Origin: Duncaniella freteri
GTDB lineage: Bacteria > Bacteroidota > Bacteroidia > Bacteroidales > Muribaculaceae
Assembly (NCBI RefSeq): GCF_004766125.1
Contig: NZ_SJSA01000001.1
Location: forward strand, 2,207,963-2,271,962
DNA: 64,000 bases
Direction: 5' to 3'
The notes beneath the pieces are model-generated. The model saw nothing but the letters and a program-made list of their open reading frames with translations. It was not told where the DNA came from and ran no database searches. Shown in pieces: positions 9,346 to 19,577 of this stretch. The translations under genes and the position numbers were made by a program. The first letter of the stretch is position 1, and the number at the start of each line of letters is the position of its first letter.

Positions 9346-12300
9346 TTAGAGATTGATGTTGAGTCCAAAAACATATGAGCTTCTTCCTCTGTGACCAAGA
9401 GTCTCCGGATCAATGCCGATATTATTCTTCACCCATATTGCTTTCGGATCATTGATCTGGAATTGCAGCTGACAGTTGTTGATGCCATATTTTCTGAGCC
9501 ATGCCTCAGGCAGATTATAACCGAGCACGATGTTGCGTATCTTGATGAAGTCGGCATCATGCACTGCTTTATTGGAGCTGGCCGCCTCGCTCCCTACCGA
9601 TGATGATGACTGGCATCCGTAACGGCCTATGCCTGGAGTGTCAGTCCTATTTTCAGGTGTCCAGGCATTTAGGAAATAGGAGGCTATGGAGCTGTCGGGG
9701 ATACCATATACATCATATTCAGCGAGCGCACGCATCTTGTGTCCGCCGTAATATGCCATCAGTACACTGAGTGTCATGCCTTTCCATCGGAAAGAATTCT
9801 CCATGCCGACATTGATCTTAGGGTCACGTTGACCTGAATATTCGAGAATTTCAACGCTATGGGTGCTCGCATTGTGTGCGGTACCACCATTCTCAATTTC
9901 CCATAGTGTCTGTCCTTCTTGTCCGGCAGCTTCACTTATCCCGGCGAACTTGTAGCTCCATATTGCTGATACAGGATAGCCTGTTTTAAACGGAGTCGAG
10001 ATCTGTTCCCAAGCTTTGGTGGCAGGAGTCTCTACATCGGTCACTATATTCCTGTTATGGGCAAGAGTCATGCTTGTTGTCCATCCGAAACAGTTACGTC
10101 CATGTGGTGCGACCCAGTCGTAGGATACGGCAAGTTCTATTCCACGGTTGCGTATTGAGGCTACATTTGCGTTCATGGATGGGAATCCGGCAGTGGCGTC
10201 AAGAGTCTTGCGTGAGAAGATGTCTTTTCCAACTTTATTATAATAGTCGAATGATCCGCGCAAACGGTAATTTAGCAGACTGAAATCCATGCCTATGTTA
10301 GTGGTTCGGTTCTGTTCCCATTTGAGATTGGGGTTTGCCGGATTGCTGATTGTTGCATATGGCAGTTTCGTGTGGATATTCACACCGTCGGTTTTTGCTG
10401 TCAGATAGCTTGTGGCTCCCTGATAGATATTACCTGTGACACCATAGGAAATCCTGAGTTTAAGGAAATTCATCCATGTAAGATCATGTGCAAAATTTTC
10501 ATTGTGCACATTCCACCCGGCTCCTGCCGACCATAGAGGTTTGCCTCGGAACCGTGAGTTCAGCCCATAGACATCAGCATAGTCCTTGCGGAACGAACCG
10601 AATATGTTGTAACGTGAGTCGTAAGTATAGGTGATATTGGCATATCCCGAAGCATAACGGTGGTGCTGTTCAAGTACAAGACCCATATAATCGCTGAAAT
10701 AGTATGAATAGCCATAACTATTTGCAGGGTAAGTCGCTTCGTTTCTGCCTCGTGTCGTACATATGAAGTACGGTGAATTAGCCAGGGTGCTCATTATGCC
10801 GAAATCCACTGTCTGGGATACGCCAGTCTGTAGATTCTCGTCATAACCGAGGATCACTGACTGGGTGCCGTTGGTTGTGGTCTCTCTGAATTCGAGACCA
10901 GCTATGGCTGATACCTCATGTCTGTCAAAGAATGAGCGTGAATAATTGACCTGACCGCGTGCTGTCCAAAACTCGCCTTTGTTGTTGGTGGTCTGTAGCA
11001 TGCCTCCTCTTTTGGGATATAGTATTTGAGCGAGCCTCCATCTTCATAAGCATATGCGTTGCGCAACGAACGGGCGGCGTGGCTTGATTTTTCTATAGTC
11101 CATTTTTTCTCGGTGTTTTCATTCTCATAGGAGATTTGGGCTGAGGCTGTGAGTCCGGGTAGAATCTTAAAAAGCAATTCACCATGATAGCGCATGTTCT
11201 GACGTTTTGTGTCAACGTAATTTTTATAATGCTCATCTATGATATTGACTCCTAAGTCCTCCATGCCGTTCTGGAGAGTCTAGTATTCATTTCCGCTGTA
11301 TCTGTAATATATGGGGCGGATTGTGGAGTCGTCGTTATAAAGTTGAGTGTATGAAGGCATGCTCCAGATATCGTCATATCCGGCTGTTGCATTGGAGCCA
11401 AGGTCGCGTTTTTTGTTGTATATTCCGTTGATGCTTACTGTTGCTGTGAGCCATGATGTGAGGTCGTAGCTTCCCTTATAATATATGTTGAGCCAGTTAT
11501 TGTAATTGTTGATACGACCGGCGTTGTCTTTTTTGTAATTGATCACAAGATTATTGTGCATCTTTTCTGTTGATCCTCGTAGCGCGAGATTGTATTGTTG
11601 TAGCACTTGTCGGCGCAATACGGCTTTGGCGTAATCTCGTGCAAAATTGTTGTTTTTTAATGAGCTGAGAGTGCTTTCGAGATCTGTCTGAGATATATTG
11701 CCGAGAGCTCGTTGATAATACGCGTTCCTTACAGGAGAAATCATATGTCCCAATGAGATTGCCGAGGCTGTGTTCTTTATAGGATCGGAAATTTCGCCGT
11801 CATTGTTAAAGAAATAGTAATCATAATAATTTGATTCAAGATCGACTTGTTGTTCAGGTGTCATATAATGATTGTCGGCATAATCGACATTCAGGTTCTC
11901 ATATATGGTGAGGTTGGCTGAAAAGTCTATGTCAATCTTGTCGTTTTTTCTTGCGTTTTTTGTAGTGATTACTATGATGCCGTTAGAGGCTCGTGCTCCG
12001 TATATTGCAGCGGCTGCGGCATCCTTGAGAACGTTGATGCTCTCTATGTCGTAAGGGTTAAGATCGGACAGGGACCCCTCGATAGGCAATCCGTCCACAA
12101 CAAGCAGAGGTGAGGTAGAAGCATGCAGAGTTCCGGTGCCGCGTATGATGGGTCTGCCGCCGTAGGTTGATAGACCGGCTACACGACCCTCAAGATTGTC
12201 AAGGATGTTTGGGGTGTATCGATCTTTCAGTTTTTCGGCATTTATGGTGGTTACCGAACCTGTCATCTTTTCTTTCTTTATGTCCTGATAACCGGTCACC

Positions 12301-12908
12301 ACAACTTCGCTTATCATATTGGTGATTTCATGCATTATGATGTTCATGACTCGTTGTTCTCCTACCATTTGGGCTTGCGGCTCCATTCCGATCATGGAGA
12401 ACATAAGCACAGAATGGGCGTCAGGCACTTTGATGTTGAATAGTCCGTTCACATCAGTGGCGCACCCTTCATGGGTGGATGCAATTATGACTGAAACACC
12501 AGCGAGTGGTTCTCCGGTCGAGTCAATCACTTTTCCAGATACTGTGAGTTGGGTGTTTTCAGATCTTGCAGATGTGATAGGTCTGATCACAATGATATTT
12601 TTTTCGATACTGTAAGTCAGGCCTGTGCCTTGAAGTATTACAGACAGTGCCGAGTCAATCGGCACGTTGTGAAGATCGATATCTTTTTGTCCTCGGTTTT
12701 TGATTTCTTCATGGTTGAAGAGAAATTTGTAGCCGGGGTTTTCCTTCCGCATTTTCTGAAGGATGTTTTCAAGTTTCATTTCCTTGGTATGCAAGGAGAC
12801 ATTTTTGGTCTGGGCTGACACTGTCGCACACATCAATGATGCAATGGCTATTATGACCATTTTTATGATGGATAGCGGAGACTGCAGCCTGATAAAGACT
12901 TTTCCCAT
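9346..12908 (-). pseudogene. SusC/RagA TonB-dependent transporter with stop codon and frameshift
   Basis: Three adjacent reading frames together make one SusC protein of about 1187 residues: signal peptide (1-33), STN domain (about 35-110), carboxypeptidase-regulatory-like beta sandwich (about 120-200), plug with YGARASNGIIVITTK, then the barrel. An in-frame TAG at 11280-11282 follows YRYSGNEY, and translation could only resume in the same frame. A second lesion near 11015 (one base lost in the run encoding YYIPK before RGGMLQTTN) shifts the frame. The STN domain normally contacts the adjacent FecR. With two lesions the transporter is probably dead, unless the lesions are sequence errors. Confidence 0.8.
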
Positions 12909-12952
12909 GTGATAAAAATAAGATTAGAAGATGTGAATGATTTTGGTGGAGC

Positions 12953-14158
12953 TTACTTTCTGGGGCTTACCTTCACTGTTTGTCCCTTGATTGTGAATTG
13001 TACTGATGTCGTCATTTCTATCAGTGATAGTATTTCTGAAAAGTCAGAGTAGCGTTCCAGATCACCTGTGAAATGAAGATGTCGTAGTGAAGTGTCGGTA
13101 TATATGAAATCGGTGTCGTACCAGTCGGAGAGCTGTGATAGTATCTCATGCAGTGGGCGGTTCTCGAATACGAATAGTCCATTGACCCATGAGCAATATG
13201 TGTCGGGGTCAACATCGAGTGTGCGCATCTGGTCGGAGCCGCGTGTGATCCTTGCCTGCTGTCCAGGTGATAGCATATAAGTAGAGTCATCATATTCCAC
13301 AGCTATGCTTCCTGACAGGAGTGTCACCTGTTGGGAATGGTCGCGTGTGTAGGACCTGACATTGAATTCTGTTCCATAGACTTTTATGTCAGATATTGAT
13401 GTTTTTACTATGAATTGACGTTGAGGATCTTTGGCTATTTCGAAATAGGCTTCACCGTCGAGTTCTACGATACGGCTGTCGCTGGAGAATGAGGTAGGGA
13501 AATGCATTCGTGTGTTGGCGTTGAGCCATACGCGCGAACCGTCAGAGAGGGTTATGTTGTATTCACCGCCTCGTGGTATTACGATTGTGTTGACGGTGTT
13601 GATTGGGTTTGTGTTATTGATGAGATATGAGCATGTCACTGTGCCATCGGCAATTGAAAGAAAACCACTGTTTGGATCAGGTGTCAGTCGACGATTGGTG
13701 GCTGCGTTTAGTTCGAGAGTGTCTCCGTCGGGAAGGATGAGGCATGCGCGGGATGAGCCAGGGTGTATTGACTGATGTGAAAACATTGTGTCAGATACGG
13801 AACGGACATCTTGGCTGGAGTTGACGGTTAAGTATGCTGCCAGTGTTATCAATACGCCAGCCACTAATGCGGCTATCGAATATGCTGTAAAGCGGAGATG
13901 TCTTTTGTGTGATCGAGTAACGTAATATTCCGTAACACTGTCAAATTCGGATATAAAATGAGTAATATCGATTTTTGGGGCATTTAATGGTTTTTCTTTC
14001 CAGGCTTTTGCTGCACGGTTGAAATATTCAGCATGGTCCGGAGATGCATCAAGCCATCTTTTCAGCTGTTGCTCTTCGTTGTATGTAATAGGCTTTTTAT
14101 TTAGCTTATTTGCAATGATGCGCCATTCAATTGTATTTGAGTATAGTTTGGTTTCCAT
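12953..14158 (-). CDS. FecR-family anti-sigma factor
   Basis: Taking METKLYSN (14158) as the start gives 401 residues; the in-frame extension to 14233 runs into the prophage end and has no support. An N-terminal cytoplasmic anti-sigma region ends in one membrane helix (about residues 98-118). Then come the FecR domain (IVIPRGGEYNITLSDGSRVW, then DGEAYFEIAKDPQRQF) and a C-terminal DUF4974 region. It should bind the STN domain of the downstream SusC and control an ECF sigma factor. Its sigma gene, normally directly upstream, is absent: the prophage lies there instead. Confidence 0.88.
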   Translation of the reverse strand: METKLYSNTIEWRIIANKLNKKPITYNEEQQLKRWLDASPDHAEYFNRAAKAWKEKPLNAPKIDITHFISEFDSVTEYYVTRSHKRHLRFTAYSIAALVAGVLITLAAYLTVNSSQDVRSVSDTMFSHQSIHPGSSRACLILPDGDTLELNAATNRRLTPDPNSGFLSIADGTVTCSYLINNTNPINTVNTIVIPRGGEYNITLSDGSRVWLNANTRMHFPTSFSSDSRIVELDGEAYFEIAKDPQRQFIVKTSISDIKVYGTEFNVRSYTRDHSQQVTLLSGSIAVEYDDSTYMLSPGQQARITRGSDQMRTLDVDPDTYCSWVNGLFVFENRPLHEILSQLSDWYDTDFIYTDTSLRHLHFTGDLERYSDFSEILSLIEMTTSVQFTIKGQTVKVSPRK

Positions 14159-14220
14159 TAAAAATATAGGTGTGGCTATCGTTGTTTTATATTGATATAC
14201 ACCTATATACGGGCATAAAA

Positions 14221-14966
14221 ACGAAGCGAGCAACGGTGTGAATGTCGGTCGGTGGCTTAATTGGTTGACTGCAAGCGTGATGAGGGGTTGAGTGGTCGGG
14301 CGCGCCGGAAAAACGAAACGTGCAAAAAGTTGAAATTGCTTTAATCCGGGTTGAATTTTGGGGCGCGAGCGTTTAATATATCTTTAATCGAGGTTTAACC
14401 GGGCTTTAACCGGCTTTAATTTTGAGCGGCTGCATGGCTGGTTTTCGCCGGCTGTGTGGCCGCTGCTGCGTCGCGCCCTGATAAATGGCCGCCTGAGGCT
14501 CAAAAGCGGCTAAATTCAAGCGTTTGGCGGCTCTGTGGCTCATTCTATCGCCCGGGCAGAGGGGTAGGGGAGAGAGCAAGGCAGCGCGCCCATGGCGGCG
14601 AATGACCGACGGGGAGGGGCGGGTGTTTAACGGTGTTTAATGGCCCCTTAAATGGTGGCCGCTGCGCCCAGTTCCGGGAGGAGTAAAACAGGGGTGGGGG
14701 GAGTGGTCGAGATTGTGCTCGTTTCGTACCCTTAAATCGGGTTGGGGATACTGTTGGGGATACACTTGGGGGTACATACGCACCACCCTACCGACCCCCA
14801 TAATGTCAAAATCGCGGCTTAAAAAGGCGTTTTTTGAGGTTTTAACACCCCTTTAATACCAAAAATTAGCCGTTAAAATCGGTGTTTTCGGAGTGTGTAA
14901 CTTACTGATATTAGGCGCATAATCCGTTAATCGGCTCAAAAAACGAGTAAAAAACACGAAAAACGG
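14221..14966. promoter_or_regulatory. Prophage left end with putative MuA-binding sites
   Basis: This stretch has no credible gene. Three related 14-mers occur: ACGAAGCGAGCAAC (14221-14234), ACGAAACGTGCAAA (14313-14326) and, inverted, ACGAAACGAGCACA (14714-14727). They share ACGAARCG with the ACGAAA half of the Mu transposase site, so I propose them as L1-L3. The rest holds many TTTAA blocks and A/T tracts that could bind the repressor or bending proteins. Confidence 0.45.
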
Positions 14967-15467
14967 CTATTTTGGGACGTATGCGGAGGGGTTGCAAGCC
15001 ACTTTGTAAATGTGCATGATGTTCTTAATATCTTCGGGAGTAAGCATACGGGGGCATTTTCCGCGTGCATGTTCTATTTTGCAAAATTTAATGGCCGTTT
15101 TAATATCTGAACGTGTGGGCTTGCGTTCGATGACTTCGTTTTTTGCGCTTTCAAGGTATCGTAATAATTGCCTATCTATATAGCCGCGGTTCTTGCACTC
15201 TTCAAGTTGATAGATGGTGTTGACCAAGAAAAGGACACTCCAAATTCGGCCGTGCCTATCCAATCGAGCCCCACGAATAGTCAGGCGTTTTCGGCGCTGT
15301 TCGTAATACTCGCGTGGCTTGACCGGTTCGGAGGGGTCTATCGTTATATTTATAATCTTGCGTGTGTGCTTTGTAGTTGTTGACTGCTTGGGTTGTTTGG
15401 GCTGGCGGCTCTTTACAATAGCCATTACAACGCAGAAAACAAAAAATATAATAAGGGCTGTAATCAT
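14967..15467 (-). CDS. Prophage membrane protein of unknown function
   Basis: A 166-residue protein starting with one membrane segment (ITALIIFFVFCVVMAIV, residues 2-18) followed by a basic linker (KSRQPKQPKQ) and a charged soluble domain that ends in PSAYVPK. I do not recognise the family. It lies 48 bp downstream of the repressor in the same direction, at the extreme left end of the prophage, and so is probably expressed in the lysogen. Genes at this position in other prophages often affect superinfection, but nothing in the sequence proves that here. Confidence 0.6.
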   Translation of the reverse strand: MITALIIFFVFCVVMAIVKSRQPKQPKQSTTTKHTRKIINITIDPSEPVKPREYYEQRRKRLTIRGARLDRHGRIWSVLFLVNTIYQLEECKNRGYIDRQLLRYLESAKNEVIERKPTRSDIKTAIKFCKIEHARGKCPRMLTPEDIKNIMHIYKVACNPSAYVPK

Positions 15468-15515
15468 GTCAGTTTAGTGGGCATGTGGTTAGTCGGTACT
15501 TTTTGCAGAGCTGGA

Positions 15516-15947
15516 TCATGTTGCAGCTCCGACTGGTTCCGGGACATGGCGGAGAGTAGAGGCGTTTTTTCCGGCTTCAAGGCGTTCAATGGTGTGGCGG
15601 GCTTGCTCCAGTTGTTCGCGAAGCCGCCCGAGTTCCTCTGCTTGTCGTCGGATGGTCTGTTCCCGGTCGTTTAGCATGGTCAATAATTTGTCCTCCAACG
15701 TGAGCGGTGGGACAGGCGTTTCTATTGGGGTTGTTGACCTTAGCATCTCCCCCACTCCGTTAAGGAGCCAATCGGGGGATAAATCCGGGTATAATTTTAG
15801 TATTTCGGCTATTTTATCGCTACTTAGAGCACTGTTTTTGCCCGCCCCCTTAAAATTAGAGGGCGAAGCACCTATCGCCTTGTAAAAGTCCGCTTTAACC
15901 TTGCCCGTCGCTTCAAGGTAGGACAAAATTTTCTCTTTTATAGTCAT
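15516..15947 (-). CDS. Prophage repressor (CI-like, helix-turn-helix)
   Basis: Starting at MTIKEKILSY (15947) rather than the upstream ATG at 15977 (which would sit inside the operator), the protein has 143 residues. Residues 1-70 form a helix-turn-helix domain of the Bacteroidetes phage-repressor type (ADFYKAIGASPSNFKGAGKN, ending in LSPDWLLNGVGEML). A coiled coil with leucine/arginine heptads follows (LLTMLNDREQTIRRQAEELG), consistent with oligomerisation. It points away from the transposase genes, as the c gene does in Mu. It probably represses the early promoter at 15965-15996 and its own promoter. Confidence 0.75.
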   Translation of the reverse strand: MTIKEKILSYLEATGKVKADFYKAIGASPSNFKGAGKNSALSSDKIAEILKLYPDLSPDWLLNGVGEMLRSTTPIETPVPPLTLEDKLLTMLNDREQTIRRQAEELGRLREQLEQARHTIERLEAGKNASTLRHVPEPVGAAT

Positions 15948-15964
15948 TTTTTTGCTCTTAAAAT

Positions 15965-15996
15965 TTTGATAGGTCAAAATATTGTCCTATCTTTGC
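15965..15996 (+). promoter_or_regulatory. Early promoter and overlapping operator palindrome
   Basis: TTTTG (15965-15969), 19 bp, then TATCTTTG (15989-15996) is a near-ideal Bacteroidetes promoter pointing at the transposase operon. A 24-bp palindrome (15969-15992; half-sites GATAGGTCAA and TTGTCCTATC, one mismatch) covers the spacer and the start of the -7 box, so bound repressor would block the polymerase. A further TAGGACAAAA half-site lies at about 15919-15928. Confidence 0.75.
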
Positions 15997-16090
15997 AGCG
16001 TATTACCACAGTAACGGCCTCAAAGGTACAAAAAAATGACCGGATAGGCAAGAGCTGGAAACGACAGAAACCACAAAAAAGTAAAAGGAT

Positions 16091-16483
16091 ATGAGAACAA
16101 CCTCCCCGCGTTACATAGACGCAAGCAGAGAAGCCACGGCAAAACTTGCCAAGGCGTTCAGGGTTACAGATAAGTTTGTATATCTGTGCCTCACTTACAG
16201 GAAAAACAGCGAGACCGCCCGAAAAATTCGTTACACGGCGGTTAATGAGTATGGAGCTACGCCGATGGCTCATTATCCGGAGTGCGAGACCCTGCACGAC
16301 ACAACCGAGGACGGCCGCCAGATAATGCGGCAAGTGTTCAATAACGGCGCTATACTCCGAGCCGACAAGCGCACCGGCGAAGCGTGGATCACTAACCGCC
16401 GGGGCAACGTGGTGGAACGCCGCGACCGTATAACCCTGCTTGATGACCTTTACAAGTTGCAGGTCATGGCCGAAAATCTTTGA
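16091..16483 (+). CDS. Early phage protein upstream of MuA
   Basis: A 130-residue protein of unknown family, first gene of the early operon, 95 bp after the promoter and preceded by the A-rich leader GTAAAAGGAT. Residues 15-45 (ATAKLAKAFRVTDKFVYLCL) look like a helix-turn-helix, and the protein is basic. In Mu the small regulator Ner occupies this position; a similar role is possible by position only. Its stop codon lies 4 bp before the transposase start. Confidence 0.6.
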   Translation: MRTTSPRYIDASREATAKLAKAFRVTDKFVYLCLTYRKNSETARKIRYTAVNEYGATPMAHYPECETLHDTTEDGRQIMRQVFNNGAILRADKRTGEAWITNRRGNVVERRDRITLLDDLYKLQVMAENL

Positions 16484-16487
16484 AGCT

Positions 16488-18506
16488 ATGGAGGTAATCG
16501 ACGGAAAAGTATGTATAAGCCACGAGGAACTGACGGGACGCATTATAACGACTTCTAACCTGAAGGCGTTAGTGCGCAAAGGTCAGGTCGTTCAGGTGCA
16601 AAGAGGCGGCAACGGGCGCAAAGCATTGTTTGACGTCAATAGCCTACCGCTGAAATGGCGCACGGAGGTTTACCGGCGTTATCCTGACTTGCAGGAGCAG
16701 GCCGAGAGCAAAGAGTTTGTCGACACGATAGAGCCGGACGCCAAGGCGCTTGACTTTTTCCAGACCTACAAGCTGGCCGACGGCAGGAACCTGCCCGAGG
16801 ACAAGGTGCTGGAGTATGCGAGCAACGCGGCAGTTATGAACGCTTTCCGCAGATGTTGGGAGGCTCATGTAAGCAAGCGGAAGCGTACCGGTAAAAAGGC
16901 GGTGGCGGCTAAAGAATTTTGGGCGCGAGCCGCGGCGGCATTGCCGAGACTGGCCGACGCTTTCCCTCACTCACTGCCCGGGAGTGCCCGGAGGCTGCAA
17001 ATGAAGTTTGCCGAGTATCTGCAAAAGGGTTATGAATGCTTTATAAGCGGCAAATATCTGAACGGGAACGCCGCCAAGGTAGCCGACGAGCAGCAGGAGC
17101 AAGTGTTGACCGCATTGCTGGCCCACCACAACAATCTGCCCGACACGTTGGTTTGCGAGGGTTACAACCGCTTTGCAGCAGCCAAGGGGTGGAAACCTAT
17201 AACCCCGGGCGCCGTGGCCGTATGGCGCGAGAAACTGGGCACAGTGATAAGGGCCGGCCGGTTGGGAGTGTCGAACTTCCGGAACCATGTAACAATGCAG
17301 GTGAAGCGCAGCCGCCCGAGCACTCCGTTCCTGATGTGGTCGCTTGACGGCTGGACTGTAGAGCTGCTGTACCAGGCCACCAAGACCGACAAAAAGGGGC
17401 ACAACATAACGACCTACACCAACCGCCTGACCATGGTTGTAGTGCTGGACGTGTTCAATAACTACCCGATAGGCTATGCCGTAGGGAGCCACGAAAGCCC
17501 CGAACTGATAAAGCAGGCATTACGGGACGCAGCGCGCCACAGTCGTGAGCTTACCGGCGAAATGCTGCGAGCCACACAGGTACAGAGCGACCGCTACGCC
17601 ATAAAGACCATGCACGACCTTTATGCCGTGATGGGTGGCAAGGTAACGCCGGCACAGGCGCACAATGCCAAAGCCAAGCCCGTGGAGCCCTACTTCAACT
17701 ATCTCAATACACGCTACTGCATACGGTGCAACAACTGGTCGGGCTTCGGCATAACCAGCGACCCCAAGCGGCAGCCGAACAGCGACGCGCTTAACCGGAT
17801 GCGCCACGACTTCCCCGACGAAGCCGGACTCCGCGCCCAGATTGATGAGATGATGAGACTGGAGCGCATGGCCAAATATGAGGAAATGATGGCCGGATAT
17901 GCGAAACTGAAGCCCGAAAACCGGCTACCGCTGAGCCGTGAAACCTACCTGCTTAACTTCGGAGTAGAAACCGGCTTTAAGAACGTGCTCGAGGGTTGCG
18001 GACTCCGCCCCACAATATTGGGCGTTAAGCGTGATTATGACTGCTTTGACCTGAGTTTCCGCGACCATGCCGCCGAGCGGTGGACCGTGAAGTATGACCC
18101 CGACGACCTGCGGGAGGTGCTTGCAGTGAGCGAGAACGGGCAACGCCGCTACATGCTTGAGGAAAAGTATGTGCAGCCGATGGCCTTAGCCGACCGGCAG
18201 CCCGGGGATGCCGAGCAGTTGCAGAGAGTGCGCGACTATAACAAGCAACTGGAGACCCGGACAGCCGAGCGCATGGCACTGGCCTACACCGCCACCGAGC
18301 AAATCATAGCCGGCACCCCGGCGCTTCGCGGCAGCATAGAGGACCGGCTGCTGATAACCGACAGCCGGGGACAGCACAAAGATAACCGGAGCCGCAAACG
18401 GCTGACCGCCGCCGACATTGACGCGCTGGAGGTCGAGGCAATAGAAGTGCCGATAACGGCGCACGGCGACAGTGATACAGAAGAATTTAATTACAGTAAT
18501 TTTTAA
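16488..18506 (+). CDS. Mu-type transposase A
   Basis: With the start at MEVIDGKVCI (16488, directly after the previous stop) the protein has 672 residues, close to MuA. Order of parts: N-terminal helix-turn-helix DNA-binding region (1-60), site-recognition helices (about 60-270), and an RNase H-like DDE core with D287 (WSLDGW), D368 (VQSDRY) and E400 (KPVEPYFNYLN). A C-terminal beta-barrel and MuB/ClpX-contact tail follow. It cuts and joins phage ends to target DNA during integration and replicative transposition. All three catalytic residues are present. The GTAAAAGGATA leader of the next gene begins four bases after its stop. Confidence 0.93.
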   Translation: MEVIDGKVCISHEELTGRIITTSNLKALVRKGQVVQVQRGGNGRKALFDVNSLPLKWRTEVYRRYPDLQEQAESKEFVDTIEPDAKALDFFQTYKLADGRNLPEDKVLEYASNAAVMNAFRRCWEAHVSKRKRTGKKAVAAKEFWARAAAALPRLADAFPHSLPGSARRLQMKFAEYLQKGYECFISGKYLNGNAAKVADEQQEQVLTALLAHHNNLPDTLVCEGYNRFAAAKGWKPITPGAVAVWREKLGTVIRAGRLGVSNFRNHVTMQVKRSRPSTPFLMWSLDGWTVELLYQATKTDKKGHNITTYTNRLTMVVVLDVFNNYPIGYAVGSHESPELIKQALRDAARHSRELTGEMLRATQVQSDRYAIKTMHDLYAVMGGKVTPAQAHNAKAKPVEPYFNYLNTRYCIRCNNWSGFGITSDPKRQPNSDALNRMRHDFPDEAGLRAQIDEMMRLERMAKYEEMMAGYAKLKPENRLPLSRETYLLNFGVETGFKNVLEGCGLRPTILGVKRDYDCFDLSFRDHAAERWTVKYDPDDLREVLAVSENGQRRYMLEEKYVQPMALADRQPGDAEQLQRVRDYNKQLETRTAERMALAYTATEQIIAGTPALRGSIEDRLLITDSRGQHKDNRSRKRLTAADIDALEVEAIEVPITAHGDSDTEEFNYSNF

Positions 18507-18519
18507 GACGTAAAAGGAT

Positions 18520-19371
18520 ATGACAACACAAGAGAAACAACAGATCAGCGACCAGCTCCGCGCCTACTGCGAGCAAAAAGGGAGCCAGAACAAAGCGGCC
18601 ACCGCGTTAAAGGTGAGCAGCGCGACCGTGAGCAAGATATTGGCCGGCAACTGGGAGACCATAGCCGACGAGATGTGGCGCAGCATAGCCGGGCAGATAA
18701 ACGGGCGCGGCGCCGAGGGGTGGCAGTTGGTGCCGACCCGTGCCTACAACGCCATGACCTTTGCCCTGGAGAACGCGCAGCGCGACGCCCTGGTGATGGC
18801 TGTAATCGGTGAAGCCGGGAGCGGCAAGACCGAGGCCGTAAAGAACTACACGGCAGCCGGGCGCAACGTGTACCACCTTGTTTGCTCCGAGTACTGGAAC
18901 CGGCGCACGTTCATGGCAAAGGTGCTCCAGACAATGGGCGTGGCATACAGCGGCAACACCGTGGCCGACATGATGGACGCTATTGTAGACACGTTGAAGC
19001 GCAAAGAAACGCCGCTCATAGTTCTGGACGAGGCCGACAAGCTGAGCGACCAAGTGCTTTACTTTTTCATAAGCCTTTACAACCAGCTTGAGGACCACTG
19101 CGGCATTATCCTGACCGCGACCAGCTACTTGCGCGCCCGGATTGAAAAGGGGCTGCGCCTGAACCGCAAAGGCTATGCGGAGATCTTCAGCCGCTTGGGT
19201 CGCAAGTTTGTGGAACTGCCCCTCCACAACAGTGAGGACGTGGCCGCCGTATGCGTCGCCAACGGTGTGACAGACACCAAGACAATTAACAGCATTATAG
19301 ACGAGGCCGACGGCGACCTGCGGCGCGTTAAACGCTCCGTATGGGCCAAGGTGAAAGGAGGTGCAAAATGA
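18520..19371 (+). CDS. MuB-like transposition ATPase
   Basis: A 283-residue AAA+ protein. Residues 20-50 form a helix-turn-helix (KAATALKVSSATVSKI), as in MuB; Walker A is GEAGSGKTEA (97-106) and Walker B is LIVLDEAD with D170. MuB binds target DNA as ATP-dependent filaments, presents it to MuA, stimulates strand transfer and protects phage DNA from self-insertion. It follows MuA by 13 bp. Confidence 0.9.
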   Translation: MTTQEKQQISDQLRAYCEQKGSQNKAATALKVSSATVSKILAGNWETIADEMWRSIAGQINGRGAEGWQLVPTRAYNAMTFALENAQRDALVMAVIGEAGSGKTEAVKNYTAAGRNVYHLVCSEYWNRRTFMAKVLQTMGVAYSGNTVADMMDAIVDTLKRKETPLIVLDEADKLSDQVLYFFISLYNQLEDHCGIILTATSYLRARIEKGLRLNRKGYAEIFSRLGRKFVELPLHNSEDVAAVCVANGVTDTKTINSIIDEADGDLRRVKRSVWAKVKGGAK

Positions 19372-19577
19372 GCAAGCAGAACAAAAGCACGGAGATAAGC
19401 TACAAGGTCTATAACACTATTTGCGAGTGTGACGACATGGGGCAGGCTCTGGAGGTGCTAACCGACACAATCGTGGCAACCATTGCCGGAAACATCAAAG
19501 GCAAGACCGACCAAGCGCTCATAATGGGCGCTTGCATACGGCGACTAAGAGAATATAAAAAACAAATTCAAAAATGA
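19368..19577 (+). CDS. Small early phage protein
   Basis: A 69-residue protein if the start is MSKQNKST at 19368, whose ATGA overlaps the MuB stop; the upstream ATG at 19341 would run through the end of MuB. It is predicted helical and acidic in the middle (TICECDDMGQALEVLTDTIV). Family not recognised. Tight coupling to MuB suggests a replication or transposition accessory. Confidence 0.6.
   Translation: MSKQNKSTEISYKVYNTICECDDMGQALEVLTDTIVATIAGNIKGKTDQALIMGACIRRLREYKKQIQK

Noticed and set aside
9346..12908. Three separate genes instead of one SusC
   Set aside because: The pieces join into a single SusC protein with domains in the right order; the middle and last pieces have no signal peptide or start context.
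14164..14208. Inverted repeat ATATAGGTGT/ACACCTATAT as the prophage terminus
   Set aside because: Mu-like ends are not defined by such short symmetric repeats, and the pair may straddle the host-phage junction by chance. The terminus cannot be fixed without the right end.
16971..17492. Antisense frames over the transposase gene
   Set aside because: They are shadows of the MuA gene with no recognisable domain, initiation context or conserved motif.
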